NCBI GenBank assembly: GCA_947302895.1
Contig: CAMYWU010000006.1
Span: 1-18,262 of the forward strand
Reading direction: 5' to 3'
DNA: 18,262 nt
From: an uncultured Clostridia bacterium
Lineage (GTDB): Bacteria > Bacillota > Clostridia > Oscillospirales > Acutalibacteraceae
Shown here in pieces: positions 1-8,676 of the stretch. Position 1 is the first letter of the stretch; each line of letters begins with the position of its first letter. Under the pieces are notes generated by a model. The model did no database searches and was not told the DNA's origin. It worked only from the letters and a program-made list of their open reading frames with translations. Position numbers and translations under genes: made by a program.

Positions 1-80
1 GGGAATCGGGCTGAACGATTGGGTTTGTTTCAAAGGCTGAGAGCTTGTTTGTTATTTTTTTAATTTTAAATTTCTTTTTC

Positions 81-103
81 ATAATATCACCCGGTGATAT
101 TAT
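81..103. repeat. Short perfect palindrome downstream of hemW
   Basis: Arms at 81-91 and 93-103 are exact inverse complements around a single C, so the region can fold as a stem with a small CCCGG-type loop. It starts just beyond the hemW stop codon. On the minus strand it is followed by an A-rich, not T-rich, stretch, so it does not qualify as a textbook intrinsic terminator for hemW. It may be a 3' stabilising hairpin or a short intergenic repeat. The remaining sequence from 1 to 80 is AT-rich and shows no gene. Confidence 0.6.
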
Positions 104-106
104 TTG

Positions 107-1141
107 TCAGATTAGTTCATTTATTATTGAATTTGAAACAAGCATTCCATTTGGAGTTAAGGCAATGTTTTCACCTTTTTCTTCAAGATATCCCATTTCA
201 ATGAAAGGCTGATAGTTTTTTGTTATCAGCTTTTTATTTATGCCCTTATTCAGGCGCAAGCCGAGCATAATTTCTTCCTCTTTTGTGCCGCCCTCACCGT
301 CGAAAACAATATTGAAGCTCTCATCAACGTAAAATCTCTTCCCTTTCCAGAAGGAATGGGCGGAAACGCCGAGCCCGAGATATTCATTGAGCTGCCAATA
401 TTTGAGATTATGCCTGCTTTCAAAGCCTTTTATTCCAAAATTGCTTATTTCATACTGAGGAAAGCCGAGCTGAGAAAGCACCTCAATTGTTTTTAAATAC
501 ATCTCGGAAACTGTTTCCTCAGTTGGTAATTCAAGGCGGTCTTGCATTTCAAAAAACTTTGTTCCCTCTTCAATTTTCAGCATATATGCCGAGATATGCT
601 GAACCTTCATTTTATCAATAAAATCAAAGGTTTCATCAAGGGAGGCAAGCGTTTGCCTGGGCGTTCCGAGCATTAAATCAAGGCTGATATTTTCAATACC
701 TGCGTTTTTCGCATCAAAAACAGCCTTTTCAACCTGGGTCTTGCCTGCGCTTCTGCCAAGGGCAAAACGCTCCTTATCAACCGCACTTTGCATACCGAGG
801 CTTATTCGGTTTATTCCGTATGATTTATAAAGCCTGAAGCTCTCTTTTAAATCCTTTGAGGGATTGCATTCAATGGTTATTTCGCTATCCTCGGAAATAC
901 CAAAGCGCTTTTTTGACTGAGTAATTATATTCCCTATCAATTCTTCGGGAATAATGCTCGGAGTTCCCCCTCCGAAATAAACCGTATCAAATTCGCCCTC
1001 AAAGCTCTGCATCTGATTAACAAGGGCGCTGCAATAATCCCTTGCATCCTTTTCGCAGTATTTATTACTGTAGAAATCGCAGTAAGGACACTTGCTTTTG
1101 CAAAAAGGGATGTGAATATATAAACCTGCTTTACCGTTCAT
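107..1141 (-). CDS. hemW: HemW-like radical SAM heme chaperone (formerly called oxygen-independent coproporphyrinogen III oxidase-like)
   Basis: The 344-residue protein begins with the radical SAM cluster motif CxxxCxxC (C14, C18, C21), followed by FxGGGTPS-type SAM-binding residues (57-62). It has the HNxxYW signature (244-249) that marks the HemN/HemW C-terminal domain. Family knowledge: HemW binds heme and a 4Fe-4S cluster and is thought to deliver heme to respiratory proteins, and it lacks true coproporphyrinogen oxidase activity. It is slightly short compared with the usual 370-400 residues. The ATG is preceded by a GGGGATGAGG ribosome site. It follows typA after 87 nt of repeat-rich DNA and probably belongs to the same transcription direction and perhaps the same transcript. 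I am sure of the family. The HemW rather than HemN assignment rests on length and motif. Confidence 0.93.
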   Translation of the reverse strand: MNGKAGLYIHIPFCKSKCPYCDFYSNKYCEKDARDYCSALVNQMQSFEGEFDTVYFGGGTPSIIPEELIGNIITQSKKRFGISEDSEITIECNPSKDLKESFRLYKSYGINRISLGMQSAVDKERFALGRSAGKTQVEKAVFDAKNAGIENISLDLMLGTPRQTLASLDETFDFIDKMKVQHISAYMLKIEEGTKFFEMQDRLELPTEETVSEMYLKTIEVLSQLGFPQYEISNFGIKGFESRHNLKYWQLNEYLGLGVSAHSFWKGKRFYVDESFNIVFDGEGGTKEEEIMLGLRLNKGINKKLITKNYQPFIEMGYLEEKGENIALTPNGMLVSNSIINELI

Positions 1142-1178
1142 ATATCCTCATCCCCTTTATTGTCATATTAATTCGGGT

Positions 1179-1231
1179 GTGGGCAGAGCCCACCCTGAAA
1201 CTCGCAACTCGAAACTCGCAACTCGAAACTA
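1179..1231. repeat. Hairpin plus degenerate heptamer tandem repeat in the typA-hemW gap
   Basis: A GTGGGC/GCCCAC stem with an AGA loop (1179-1193) is followed by five near-perfect 7-nt units: GAAACTC, GCAACTC, GAAACTC, GCAACTC, GAAACTA (1197-1231). The last unit supplies the typA TAG stop codon (1229-1231). Neither side shows the T-run expected of a terminator. The same heptamer family recurs in the glnS-typA gap, so this looks like an intergenic repeat element, not gene-specific control. Confidence 0.7.
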
Positions 1232-3058
1232 TTTTTTAGCTCTGCTTTCAGCCTTTAGCCTTAATTCCTTGCTGAGTATTGTTTTTCTCAGTCTGATTGA
1301 TTTAGGAGTTACCTCGAGCAGCTCATCATCCGCTAAAAACTCCATACTCTGTTCAAGAGAAAGCGTTGTTGGAGGAACGAGCTTCAGCGCCTCATCCGAG
1401 CCGCTTGCACGGGTATTTGTAACATGCTTTTTCTTGCATACGTTGCAAACGATATCCTCATCCTTTGCGCATTCACCAACAATCATTCCCTCATAAACAT
1501 CAACGCCGGGACCGACAAAAAGTCTTCCCCTGTCCTGAGTGTTCCAAAGTCCGTAGCCCGTTGAAGTTCCTGTTTCGTGGGCAACAATTGAGCCTCGGCT
1601 CCTTGTTTCAATATCGCCCTTATACGGCTCATAGCCATAGAAAAGCTGGTTCATAATGCCGTTGCCGTTTGTATCGGTTAAAAACTCGCTGCGGTAGCCG
1701 ATAAGTCCCCTTGACGGAATCTTGATTTCAAGATGGGTCATACCCGTTGAGCGGGTATCCATATTCTCTATTTCGCCCTTGCGTGAGCAGAGCTTTTCCA
1801 TAACAACGCCGACATAATCCTCGGGAACCTCGATAATCGCCGTTTCAATCGGCTCAAGGGTCTGCCCCGTTTCGCTATCGGTTTTAAGAATAACCTTTGG
1901 TCTTGAAACCGCAAACTCATAGTTTTCACGGCGCATTGTTTCTATAAGTATTGAAAGATGGAGCTCGCCCCTGCCCGAAACCTTGAAGGTATCCATTGAA
2001 TCGGTTTCCTCAACCCTCATCGAAACATTGGTTTCAACCTCTTTAAAGAGCCTGTCTCTTAGGTTTCTTGAGGTAACGTATTTGCCCTCTTTTCCAGCAA
2101 ATGGCGAATCGTTAACAATGAAATTCATACTGATTGTGGGCTCGTCTATCTTAACAAAGGGCAGCGCTTCAACATTATCAGGGTCGCACGCAGTTTCGCC
2201 TATGTTGAGGTCTTCAACGCCTGCAACGCAAACCAAATCGCCAAAGGAAGCGCTCTGGCAGGAAACTCTTTTAAGCCCTTCAAACTGATAAATCTGGGAG
2301 AATTTAATATTCTCGGTGCTGCCGTCCTGCTTGCAGAGAACATAGGGAGTGTTAACCTTAATCTCGCCTCTTTCAACTCTGCCAACGCCGATTCTGCCAA
2401 CATAATCATCGTATTCAAGCGATGAAAACAGTATCTGAGCAGGTCCATTCATATCGCCCTCGGGTGATGGAATAAATTCAAGAATTGCATCAAGGAGCGG
2501 GCGCATATCGCCGCTTTTATCCTCGGGATTGAGGCTTGAATAGCCGCCCCTTGCCGATGCAAAAATAACGGGAAATTCTATCTGCTCCTCATCCGCTCCA
2601 AGCTCAATGAATAAATCAAGAACCTCATCAACAACCTCATAGGGTCTTGCGCCCTCTCGGTCGATTTTGTTAACAACAACAAGCGGAGTTTTGCGAAGCG
2701 CAAGGGCTTTGCTCAAAACAAAACGGGTTTGGGGCATACATCCCTCAAACGCATCAACAAGAAGCAAAACGCCGTCAACCATAGTTAAAATGCGCTCAAC
2801 CTCACCGCCAAAATCAGCATGGCCTGGAGTGTCAACAATATTTATTTTTGTATCCTTATAGTGAATTGCCGTGTTTTTTGAAAGGATGGTTATTCCCCTC
2901 TCTCTTTCAAGATCGTTGGAATCCATAACCCTTTCGGAAACAACCTCGTTATCACGGAAAATTCCGCTCTGATGAAGCATTTCATCAACAAGAGTTGTCT
3001 TGCCGTGGTCAACGTGGGCAATTATTGCAATGTTTTTTATATCTTTTCTTTGTGCCAT
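1229..3058 (-). CDS. typA: Translational GTPase TypA/BipA
   Basis: This 609-residue protein is full length for TypA. The G domain shows G1 AHVDHGKT (14-21), G2 RGIT (54-57), G3 DTPGH (76-80), G4 NKID (130-133) and G5 SAR (168-170). Elongation-factor-type domains follow, and the C-terminal half has the TypA-specific region. Family knowledge: it is an EF-G-like ribosome-associated GTPase that assists large-subunit assembly and growth under stress or at low temperature. The ATG has an AGGA site about 6 nt upstream. It follows glnS after 133 nt containing repeats and a TATAAT hexamer that may give it its own promoter. The stop codon lies inside the downstream heptamer repeat. Confidence 0.97.
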   Translation of the reverse strand: MAQRKDIKNIAIIAHVDHGKTTLVDEMLHQSGIFRDNEVVSERVMDSNDLERERGITILSKNTAIHYKDTKINIVDTPGHADFGGEVERILTMVDGVLLLVDAFEGCMPQTRFVLSKALALRKTPLVVVNKIDREGARPYEVVDEVLDLFIELGADEEQIEFPVIFASARGGYSSLNPEDKSGDMRPLLDAILEFIPSPEGDMNGPAQILFSSLEYDDYVGRIGVGRVERGEIKVNTPYVLCKQDGSTENIKFSQIYQFEGLKRVSCQSASFGDLVCVAGVEDLNIGETACDPDNVEALPFVKIDEPTISMNFIVNDSPFAGKEGKYVTSRNLRDRLFKEVETNVSMRVEETDSMDTFKVSGRGELHLSILIETMRRENYEFAVSRPKVILKTDSETGQTLEPIETAIIEVPEDYVGVVMEKLCSRKGEIENMDTRSTGMTHLEIKIPSRGLIGYRSEFLTDTNGNGIMNQLFYGYEPYKGDIETRSRGSIVAHETGTSTGYGLWNTQDRGRLFVGPGVDVYEGMIVGECAKDEDIVCNVCKKKHVTNTRASGSDEALKLVPPTTLSLEQSMEFLADDELLEVTPKSIRLRKTILSKELRLKAESRAKK

Positions 3059-3076
3059 AGTATTCCTGATATAATT

Positions 3077-3180
3077 ACGAGTTACGAATTACGAATTACG
3101 AATTTTGGGTCGCTTTGCTCCGATTATATTGTTTGAGCGTAGCGAGTAACCGAAAACGCGCAACTCGAAACGCGAAACGC
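3077..3180. repeat. Composite intergenic element: heptamer arrays flanking a 10-bp hairpin (glnS-typA gap)
   Basis: Four 7-nt units (ACGAGTT then three ACGAATT) occupy 3077-3104. A stem of 3111-3120 with 3135-3144 (eight Watson-Crick pairs, one wobble, one mismatch, 14-nt loop) follows. A second heptamer run (GCAACTC, GAAACGC, GAAACGC) lies at 3160-3180. The layout resembles the element after typA, suggesting one dispersed repeat family. No coding potential is seen here. Confidence 0.7.
3123..3151 (-). promoter_or_regulatory. Possible weak promoter for typA
   Basis: On the minus strand a perfect TATAAT -10 hexamer lies at 3123-3128, about 65 nt upstream of the typA start. The -35 is poor: GGTTAC at 17-nt spacing, or TTACTC at 15 nt. 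It sits in the hairpin loop of the repeat element, so it may be coincidental. Confidence 0.25.
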
Positions 3181-3191
3181 TCAGCTATTAT

Positions 3192-4874
3192 TTATTTTTT
3201 CCTATTGAAGCTGTCCCTGAGGGCAACCGTTCTGTTGAAAACAATTTTATCTTCTGTTGAATCAGTATCGGTGCAGAAATAGCCAAGGCGCATAAACTGG
3301 TATTTATCGCCGGGCTTTGTATCCTTGAGCGCTTTTTCAACATATGCGGTTTTCTTTATGAGCGAATCGGGATTGAGATTATCCTCAAAGGAGCTTACTC
3401 CCTCCTCATCGCTCGGGTTTTCAACATTGAAAAGGCGGTCGTAAAGGCGAACCTCTGCTTCAACGCAATCGTTTGCATTAACCCAGTGAATAGTTCCCTT
3501 AACCTTTCTTCCGTCGGGAGCATCACCGCCGAAGGTTTCGGGGTCGTAGGTGCAGTGAACAGCAACAACCTCTCCGTTTTCATCAAGGTCGCAGCCCGTG
3601 CAGGTTACGAAATATGCCTTGTAAAGACGAACTTCATTGCCGGGATAAAGCCTTCTGTACTTCTTAATCGGCTCAATCATAAAGTCATCACGCTCGATAT
3701 AGAGCTCTCTTGAAAACGGAACCGTTCTCTTGCCGTATTCCTCATGGTCGGGATGGTATTCAACCTCAAGCTCCTCGGTTTTTCCCTCGGGATAATTATC
3801 GATTATGAGCTTAATCGGGTCGATAACCGCCATTGCACGGGGTGAATTCTGGTTGAGATTATCCCTGATACAGCTTTCAAGCATTGCAAAATCGATAACC
3901 GAATATGCCTTTGAAACGCCGATTTTCTCACAAAATTCACGGATTGCCTCAGCAGGATATCCCCTTCTTCTCATACCCGAAAGGGTTGCCATTCTCGGAT
4001 CGTTCCAGCCGTCAACTATACCGTCCTGAACAAGCTTTAAGCACTTTCTTTTCGAGGTAAGGGTGTAGTTGAGGTTCATTCTTGCAAACTCAATCTGGCG
4101 TGGTTTTTCGCCCTCAATAAGCTCATTTACAAACCAGTTATAAAGCGGTCTGTGGTTTTCAAACTCAAGTGAGCAGAGCGAATGAGTAACCTTTTCGCAG
4201 GCATCGGACAGCGGATGAGCGAAGTCGTACATAGGATAAACGCACCATTTATCGCCCGTTCTGTGGTGGGTTGCATACATAATTCTGTATATAATCGGGT
4301 CCCTCATATTGAGATTGGGAGAAGCCATATCAATTTTTGCACGGAGAACCTTGCTGCCTGCTTCAAACTCGCCGTTCGTCATTCTTTCAAACAAATCAAG
4401 GTTTTCTTCAACGCTTCTGTCCCTATACGGTGAATTTTTACCCGGCTCGGTTAATGTTCCACGGTACTGTCTCTGCTCCTCGGGGGTTAAATCGCAAACA
4501 AATGCCTTGCCCTTTTTGATGAGCTTGATGGCGCATTCATAAAGGAAATCAAAGTAATCCGAAGCATAGTAAACATTATCATAATCAAAGCCAAGCCACT
4601 TGATATCCTCTTCAATAGCTTCAACGTATTCGGTATCCTCTTTTGTTGGATTGGTATCGTCGAGGCGGAGATTGCAAATTCCGTTATACTTATTCTTAAC
4701 GCCGAAATTAATGCATATTGCCTTTGCATGACCGATATGAAGATATCCGTTTGGTTCGGGAGGAAAACGTGTCTGAATGCGAGAATAAACGCCCTCAGCC
4801 AAATCCTCATCTATAAAATCGTGGATGAAATTTGAGGAAACAACTTCTTCGTTTTTAATCTCATCTATTGCCAT
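3192..4874 (-). CDS. glnS: Glutaminyl-tRNA synthetase (GlnRS)
   Basis: The 560-residue class I synthetase has [12 protein letters not shown] with HIGH at 46-49, and a KMSKS-equivalent LTSKRK (272-277). The latter is followed by GWxDPRM and RRRGY segments typical of bacterial GlnRS. This distinguishes it from GluRS. Length matches E. coli GlnRS (about 554). It charges tRNA-Gln directly with glutamine in the cytosol. Its ATG overlaps the gltX stop (TAATG), so the two are co-transcribed and translationally coupled. No YqeY-type C-terminal fusion is present, although some Clostridia carry one. Family knowledge: most Firmicutes lack GlnRS and make Gln-tRNA by GatCAB transamidation, so this gene is of interest in its lineage. 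Confidence 0.97.
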   Translation of the reverse strand: MAIDEIKNEEVVSSNFIHDFIDEDLAEGVYSRIQTRFPPEPNGYLHIGHAKAICINFGVKNKYNGICNLRLDDTNPTKEDTEYVEAIEEDIKWLGFDYDNVYYASDYFDFLYECAIKLIKKGKAFVCDLTPEEQRQYRGTLTEPGKNSPYRDRSVEENLDLFERMTNGEFEAGSKVLRAKIDMASPNLNMRDPIIYRIMYATHHRTGDKWCVYPMYDFAHPLSDACEKVTHSLCSLEFENHRPLYNWFVNELIEGEKPRQIEFARMNLNYTLTSKRKCLKLVQDGIVDGWNDPRMATLSGMRRRGYPAEAIREFCEKIGVSKAYSVIDFAMLESCIRDNLNQNSPRAMAVIDPIKLIIDNYPEGKTEELEVEYHPDHEEYGKRTVPFSRELYIERDDFMIEPIKKYRRLYPGNEVRLYKAYFVTCTGCDLDENGEVVAVHCTYDPETFGGDAPDGRKVKGTIHWVNANDCVEAEVRLYDRLFNVENPSDEEGVSSFEDNLNPDSLIKKTAYVEKALKDTKPGDKYQFMRLGYFCTDTDSTEDKIVFNRTVALRDSFNRKK

Positions 4875-6535
4875 TATTCTTCCTCCTCATAGTGTTTTAT
4901 TGCCATATCAATTCGGCTCTTGACTCTTTCTTCGCCAAGCAACCTTGTTATCTCGAATAAATCAGGGGTGTTAACCCTGCCGGTTAATGCAACACGGATA
5001 ATTGTTGAAACATCGCCGACATGCCCTTTAAATGCTTCGGGATTAGCCTTGAACTCCTTAACATTCGGGGTGCAGCCAACCTCGGGGCAAAGCTCCTTGA
5101 TTCTTGAAAACCAGGTATCCTTATCATCCGAAAGATTAACAATATCCTTGTATGTTTTTAGAACCTCAATTGCAAGAGCGGGGGTTGCATTTCCCGTAAG
5201 CTCAAAGCAGGAGCTGAAGGTTTCATCAAACATATAGCTGATATAATCGGGTATATCGCTGAACTTTGCAATATCCTTACGGGGCTTTTTGTTTTCCCTG
5301 TCGATATTTAAAATTGCAGTTATTCTTTCAAAATCCTGCTCATAGAGCGCAGCAAGGGGCTTATTGAACTCCTTAGCCCATTCATAAGATAACTCAAAAA
5401 CAGTTTTTGCATTCATTTTTGAAATAACGTTTTTTGAAACATCTTCAAGCTTAACGATATCAAAAAGTGCGCCTGAAACGCTCATCTTCTTAACGTTAAA
5501 CGGGAATTTTGAAAGCGGCTCATTCTGATTAACTCTGCGCCAATCCTCGAAATTTGAATTTGCAAGAGTCATCATATATTCATTAACGCTATCGGCAGGA
5601 TAGCCTTGCTCGATATAGTAGGTTACGGCTGCTTCGGGGTCCTTTCTCTTTGAAAGCTTGCGCTTGCCGCCGTTTTCCTCCTTCATTATCGGAGCAACGT
5701 GAACATATTTCGGCGCCCTGAAGCCAAGAACCTTGAAAAGCTGAAGGTGAATCGGTGCGCTTGAAATCCATTCATCGCCCCGAACAACGTGGGTTGTCCT
5801 CATAAGGTGGTCATCTATAACATGAGCGAAATGATAGGTTGGAATACCGTCGGATTTAAGGATAACAACATCCTGAACGTTTTCGGGCATTTCAATCTTG
5901 CCCTTAATCATATCGTCGAAATAGCACTTGCCATCAAGAGTTCCGGGGGATTTAAGACGAAGAGTCCACTGCTCGCCGTTTTCAATTCTCCGGCAGATTT
6001 CATCGTAGCTCATATTTCTGCACTTTGCATACTGTCCCCATATGCCCTTAATGCTCTCGTTTTCCTGGGAGGCTCTGCATTTTTCAAGCTCCTCGGGAGT
6101 CATAAAGCAGGGATATGCAAGCCCCTGCTCAACAAGGAATTTTGCAAAGGTCTGGTATATTTCTTTTCTGTCGCTCTGGTAATACGGACCGTAGGCGCCC
6201 TTTTCCTCTCTGTCGCCCACAACGCCCTCATCGGGAGCAATGCCGTAAACGGATAAGCCCTTAAGCATAACCTCAATTGCGCCTTCAACGCTTCTCTTTT
6301 GGTCGGTATCCTCAACACGAACATAGAAAACGCCGCCTGAGCTTTTTGCCATTGAATACGAAACAAAGCAGGTGAAAAGATTTCCGAAATGAAGAAATCC
6401 CGTGGGGCTCGGAGAAAAGCGGCAAACCTTTGCGCCCTCCTTAAGCTCTCTCTGAGGGAAAAACTCTTCATAATACTCGGGAGTTTTATCTATATGCCCG
6501 AAAAGAAGCTGGGCAAGTTTTTTATTGTTTTCCAT
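4874..6535 (-). CDS. gltX: Glutamyl-tRNA synthetase (GluRS), long clostridial form
   Basis: The 553-residue class I synthetase carries the nucleotide-binding motif [12 protein letters not shown], with HFGN (49-52) as the HIGH equivalent, and KLSKR (293-297) as the KMSKS loop. It differs from canonical GluRS (about 480 residues) by an N-terminal extension of roughly 35 residues before the HIGH region and by a divergent anticodon-binding half. It charges tRNA-Glu. The ATG is preceded by an AAAAGGAA site, and a good sigma-A promoter lies upstream. It is the first gene of the housekeeping unit gltX-glnS and probably also typA-hemW. Because GlnRS is encoded immediately after it, this enzyme may be a discriminating GluRS, but the sequence alone does not show that. 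Confidence 0.95.
   Translation of the reverse strand: MENNKKLAQLLFGHIDKTPEYYEEFFPQRELKEGAKVCRFSPSPTGFLHFGNLFTCFVSYSMAKSSGGVFYVRVEDTDQKRSVEGAIEVMLKGLSVYGIAPDEGVVGDREEKGAYGPYYQSDRKEIYQTFAKFLVEQGLAYPCFMTPEELEKCRASQENESIKGIWGQYAKCRNMSYDEICRRIENGEQWTLRLKSPGTLDGKCYFDDMIKGKIEMPENVQDVVILKSDGIPTYHFAHVIDDHLMRTTHVVRGDEWISSAPIHLQLFKVLGFRAPKYVHVAPIMKEENGGKRKLSKRKDPEAAVTYYIEQGYPADSVNEYMMTLANSNFEDWRRVNQNEPLSKFPFNVKKMSVSGALFDIVKLEDVSKNVISKMNAKTVFELSYEWAKEFNKPLAALYEQDFERITAILNIDRENKKPRKDIAKFSDIPDYISYMFDETFSSCFELTGNATPALAIEVLKTYKDIVNLSDDKDTWFSRIKELCPEVGCTPNVKEFKANPEAFKGHVGDVSTIIRVALTGRVNTPDLFEITRLLGEERVKSRIDMAIKHYEEEE
4882..4887 (-). promoter_or_regulatory. glnS ribosome binding site inside the gltX 3' end
   Basis: AGGAGG lies 7 nt before the glnS ATG and is formed by the GAG GAG GAA GAA codons that encode the four terminal glutamates of GluRS. 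This fixes the glnS start and indicates translational coupling of the two synthetases. Confidence 0.85.
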
Positions 6536-6568
6536 AAAAAACGGTTCCTTTTCAAAAAATGATATAAT

Positions 6569-6597
6569 ATTATCGCATAAAATAAGTTAATATTCAA
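6569..6597 (-). promoter_or_regulatory. Sigma-A type promoter of gltX
   Basis: On the minus strand TTGAAT (-35, 6592-6597) is separated by exactly 17 nt from GATAAT (-10, 6569-6574). A TG one base before the -10 makes it an extended -10 promoter. It lies between the terminator of the secretion operon and gltX, so the housekeeping genes have independent transcription. The 5' leader would be short (about 25-30 nt), with no room for a T-box. Confidence 0.7.
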
Positions 6598-6637
6598 TAA
6601 TAAAATAGTAATTTTTGAAAATATCACTATTAATAAG

Positions 6638-6691
6638 AATACAAAAAGAAAACGAAACCGTTGCGAAACAGCCGTCGCAAATGGTTTCGTT
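6638..6691 (-). terminator. Intrinsic terminator of the type VII secretion operon
   Basis: A 9-bp outer stem (6651-6659 with 6683-6691) and a 6-bp inner stem (6661-6666 with 6675-6680), separated by small internal mismatches, close an 8-nt loop. On the minus strand this is followed directly by a T-rich tract (TTTTCTTTTTG, 6650 downwards). It lies about 30 nt after the last gene of the operon. Confidence 0.88.
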
Positions 6692-6722
6692 GAATTTATT
6701 TATAGTTATGATATATCATTTT

Positions 6723-7250
6723 TTATAAGCGGTTCAGGCATTCATCGCTGAGCATATACTGCGAAAAAACACTGACCGTTTTATTTTTTATATCCTTTGT
6801 CTGAGGAAAAATAAGGATTAATGGCATACCGACATAGTTATCGTTATGCGAAGCTATTCGATTATGAGTGTTTGTGTATGTCCCGTCTTTTGAGGTGAAA
6901 TCCGCGCGTTCAATTCCTACCTTCTGAGGGTCTGTTACGAGCTTTGAACAGTATCCGTCCATTATCAGATAATTTCCGCATTTATATGCATTCAGTTCAC
7001 GCTGAGCGCTTTTTTTACTGAAAATACAGTAAAAGGCAATTCCGAATGAAATCAATCCGACAATTATTGCTGCAATCACACTTGCTCCGCTTGCATTAAG
7101 CGTTACCAGCGAGAATATTCCTACAGCCGTGAAGATACCCTCACCTGTTTTCATATATTTAATCATACTGACAACGTATTTTTGCATATATAAGAATATT
7201 CTTTCCTGCTCGTATTGCGTTGGCTTTCTGTATAAATTATTCCCGTTCAT
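6723..7250 (-). CDS. Two-helix membrane protein, candidate immunity protein for the adjacent effector
   Basis: I do not recognise a named family. The 175-residue product has a charged N-terminal segment of about 38 residues, then two adjoining hydrophobic stretches (roughly residues 40-60 and 63-78) forming a membrane hairpin. A soluble C-terminal domain of about 95 residues follows. It is the last gene of the operon, after an effector-like gene and a DUF4176 gene. In LXG-type modules this is a common place for the immunity gene, and membrane immunity proteins are expected when the toxin acts on membranes. The DUF4176 stop and this start are arranged TGATAATG. I chose the ATG at 7250, reached by coupled reinitiation; a TTG at 7256 is also possible, and no strong ribosome site is seen. 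The immunity role is inferred from position and topology only. Confidence 0.75.
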   Translation of the reverse strand: MNGNNLYRKPTQYEQERIFLYMQKYVVSMIKYMKTGEGIFTAVGIFSLVTLNASGASVIAAIIVGLISFGIAFYCIFSKKSAQRELNAYKCGNYLIMDGYCSKLVTDPQKVGIERADFTSKDGTYTNTHNRIASHNDNYVGMPLILIFPQTKDIKNKTVSVFSQYMLSDECLNRL

Positions 7251-7252
7251 TA

Positions 7253-7531
7253 TCAACTGTTCTTTTCATAAATTTTTTGAAGATTATTGATAAACTCGCT
7301 TCGCTCATCATCCTCAAAGCCTCTGAAAAAGACCTCGGAGATATCTGAATGATTAAACAGAAACTGCGAACCCTCACCCATATTTCCTTCCGGATACATA
7401 ACACCGATATAATCATAATCAACATTATTCGTCATATCTGATTGACCAACGCCATATATCATTAATCTCTTGGAAGCATCATTAAGTAAAACTATACTTC
7501 CTATAGGTAATAATTCTTTAAAGTCTAACAT
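7253..7531 (-). CDS. DUF4176 family protein, LXG-effector accessory
   Basis: The 92-residue protein fits the DUF4176 pattern: an N-terminal LPIGSIVLL segment (residues 9-17), a central YDYIGVMYPEG segment, and a C-terminal FxHxDI...VxFxGFEDDE stretch. It is small, soluble and beta-rich, with no signal peptide or membrane helix. Family knowledge: DUF4176 genes recur beside LXG toxin genes in Firmicutes T7SSb loci, and some have been described as factors that help deliver the toxin to the secretion machine. The ATG has a good GGAGGAA site. The gene sits between the effector and the putative immunity gene, and overlaps or abuts the latter. Confidence 0.85.
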   Translation of the reverse strand: MLDFKELLPIGSIVLLNDASKRLMIYGVGQSDMTNNVDYDYIGVMYPEGNMGEGSQFLFNHSDISEVFFRGFEDDERSEFINNLQKIYEKNS

Positions 7532-7556
7532 ATCTTATTCCTCCAAAATTCTGTGT

Positions 7557-8636
7557 TTATCCGAAAGCCTTTTTCCACCAACCGGATATTGTTTTTCCTG
7601 CAGAGTTCACCGCATCTCCAATACCCTTTTTAATATTGTTGTATACCTTTGGTGCATTATCTAAAACTGCATCAGAAAACCATTCTGCAGCGCCTTTACC
7701 TGTTACAGCTTCAAACGCTTTATTAATACCCCAGGTAACGCCAACGGTTATAGCTCCTGTTACAACAGCCGGAGCTCCGATTGTTCCTGCAAGTGCGCCT
7801 ATTGCAATACCGCCAAGAACCTTTACTGTTGACTCTCCGATAGTTTCGGCGATTTTTCTTCCTGTTGAATTGTTTTCAGTTGTATCGGTAAAATTATCGT
7901 ATGCGGTTAAACCAACGGTTAATATTGAGCCTGCCCATTTTGAAGCAACCTTTATCTTATCGGAAACAGTTGAAGCATTTTTAAAGCTGTATTTACCAAA
8001 CTGATCCTTCAGGCTTTCCCATACTGAAATGGGACCTTTTTCGTTGGCTGCAATACCAACAAGGTTTTTCCAATCAAAGCTTGCTCCGCTTTTAGGAACT
8101 GCACCTGCAATATTACCGATTAGTTTTGAAATATCCTTTCCGCCCTGCATCAGGGTTTTGATTAACGGGGTACCGCCTGTAATAGCTTTTCCTATTGTTG
8201 CAATCAGGCTTCCTATTATACCTGCCTCGCCAACATATTTCCAACCCTCAATGAAATCCCAGATGTCTTTGAAAGATATTTTGCCGTCAGTTTTACTGTT
8301 ATCATTGGTCTTTTCAGAAACAGCCCCGGCGCCTTTTTTGCCCACAGGTGTTGCTCCTGTCGGATTCTGTGAGATCTTATTTTCAATTGAGGCATAAAGA
8401 GCTATCGCATCATTAAGCGTTGATGAAAGTCTTTTAACCTTAACTGCATTATTCTCGCAAACCTTTTCAAGAGTTAAAAGCTGACTGCTTATTTTTGCTC
8501 TTGATTTAACATTAAAGCTCAATGAGCGCTGAATGTTTCCGATTTCATCAGCAAATCTATACAGCTCTGAGGAAAGCTTATCCTGCCTGGAAGCAGCCGA
8601 AGCCATCGTTGCTGATTTTACGGTGATTCTATCCAA
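7557..8636 (-). CDS. LXG/WXG-superfamily effector with glycine-zipper C-terminus, probable T7SSb toxin
   Basis: The 359-residue protein has three parts. Residues 1-90 form a helical WXG100/LXG-like domain without an obvious WxG or LxG turn, ending in YASIE (81-85), a YxxxE motif like those of the WXG100 neighbours. Residues 91-118 are a polar, Gly/Ser/Lys-rich linker. The C-terminal part has hydrophobic stretches at about 137-160 and 272-303. The second contains GxxxGxxxG (G276, G280, G284), and the protein ends in a basic amphipathic segment with SGWWKK. Family knowledge: glycine-zipper C-termini occur in membrane-permeabilising T7SSb effectors. I infer a membrane-acting antibacterial toxin, but a structural or scaffold role is possible. 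The TTG start is fixed by AGGAGGTG 7 nt upstream. DUF4176 and a membrane protein follow it. Confidence 0.8.
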   Translation of the reverse strand: MDRITVKSATMASAASRQDKLSSELYRFADEIGNIQRSLSFNVKSRAKISSQLLTLEKVCENNAVKVKRLSSTLNDAIALYASIENKISQNPTGATPVGKKGAGAVSEKTNDNSKTDGKISFKDIWDFIEGWKYVGEAGIIGSLIATIGKAITGGTPLIKTLMQGGKDISKLIGNIAGAVPKSGASFDWKNLVGIAANEKGPISVWESLKDQFGKYSFKNASTVSDKIKVASKWAGSILTVGLTAYDNFTDTTENNSTGRKIAETIGESTVKVLGGIAIGALAGTIGAPAVVTGAITVGVTWGINKAFEAVTGKGAAEWFSDAVLDNAPKVYNNIKKGIGDAVNSAGKTISGWWKKAFG

Positions 8637-8643
8637 TCTTACA

Positions 8644-8649
8644 CCTCCT
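8644..8649 (-). promoter_or_regulatory. Ribosome binding site that sets the TTG start of the effector
   Basis: AGGAGG (within AGGAGGTG) lies 7 nt before TTG at 8636. The nearest in-frame ATG is ten codons further in and lacks such a site. The CCTCC of the hairpin about 50 nt upstream could in principle pair with this site. Confidence 0.75.
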
Positions 8650-8676
8650 CTGCTTGCTTTTCAATGTTTTTTTCAG

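Noticed and set aside
81..103. Palindrome read as the hemW terminator
   Set aside because: In the hemW direction it is followed by an A-rich, not T-rich, stretch, so it is kept only as a palindromic repeat.
1197..1231. Tandem repeats as a CRISPR array
   Set aside because: Units are 7 nt without spacers, so they are simple tandem repeats.
5789..6256. Plus-strand open frame of 155 codons
   Set aside because: It lies wholly inside gltX on the opposite strand, has no family-like motifs and no convincing ribosome site. It is a shadow of the real gene.
6536..6600. T-box riboswitch upstream of gltX
   Set aside because: The promoter lies only about 30 nt before the start, leaving no space for a T-box, and no conserved T-box sequence is visible.
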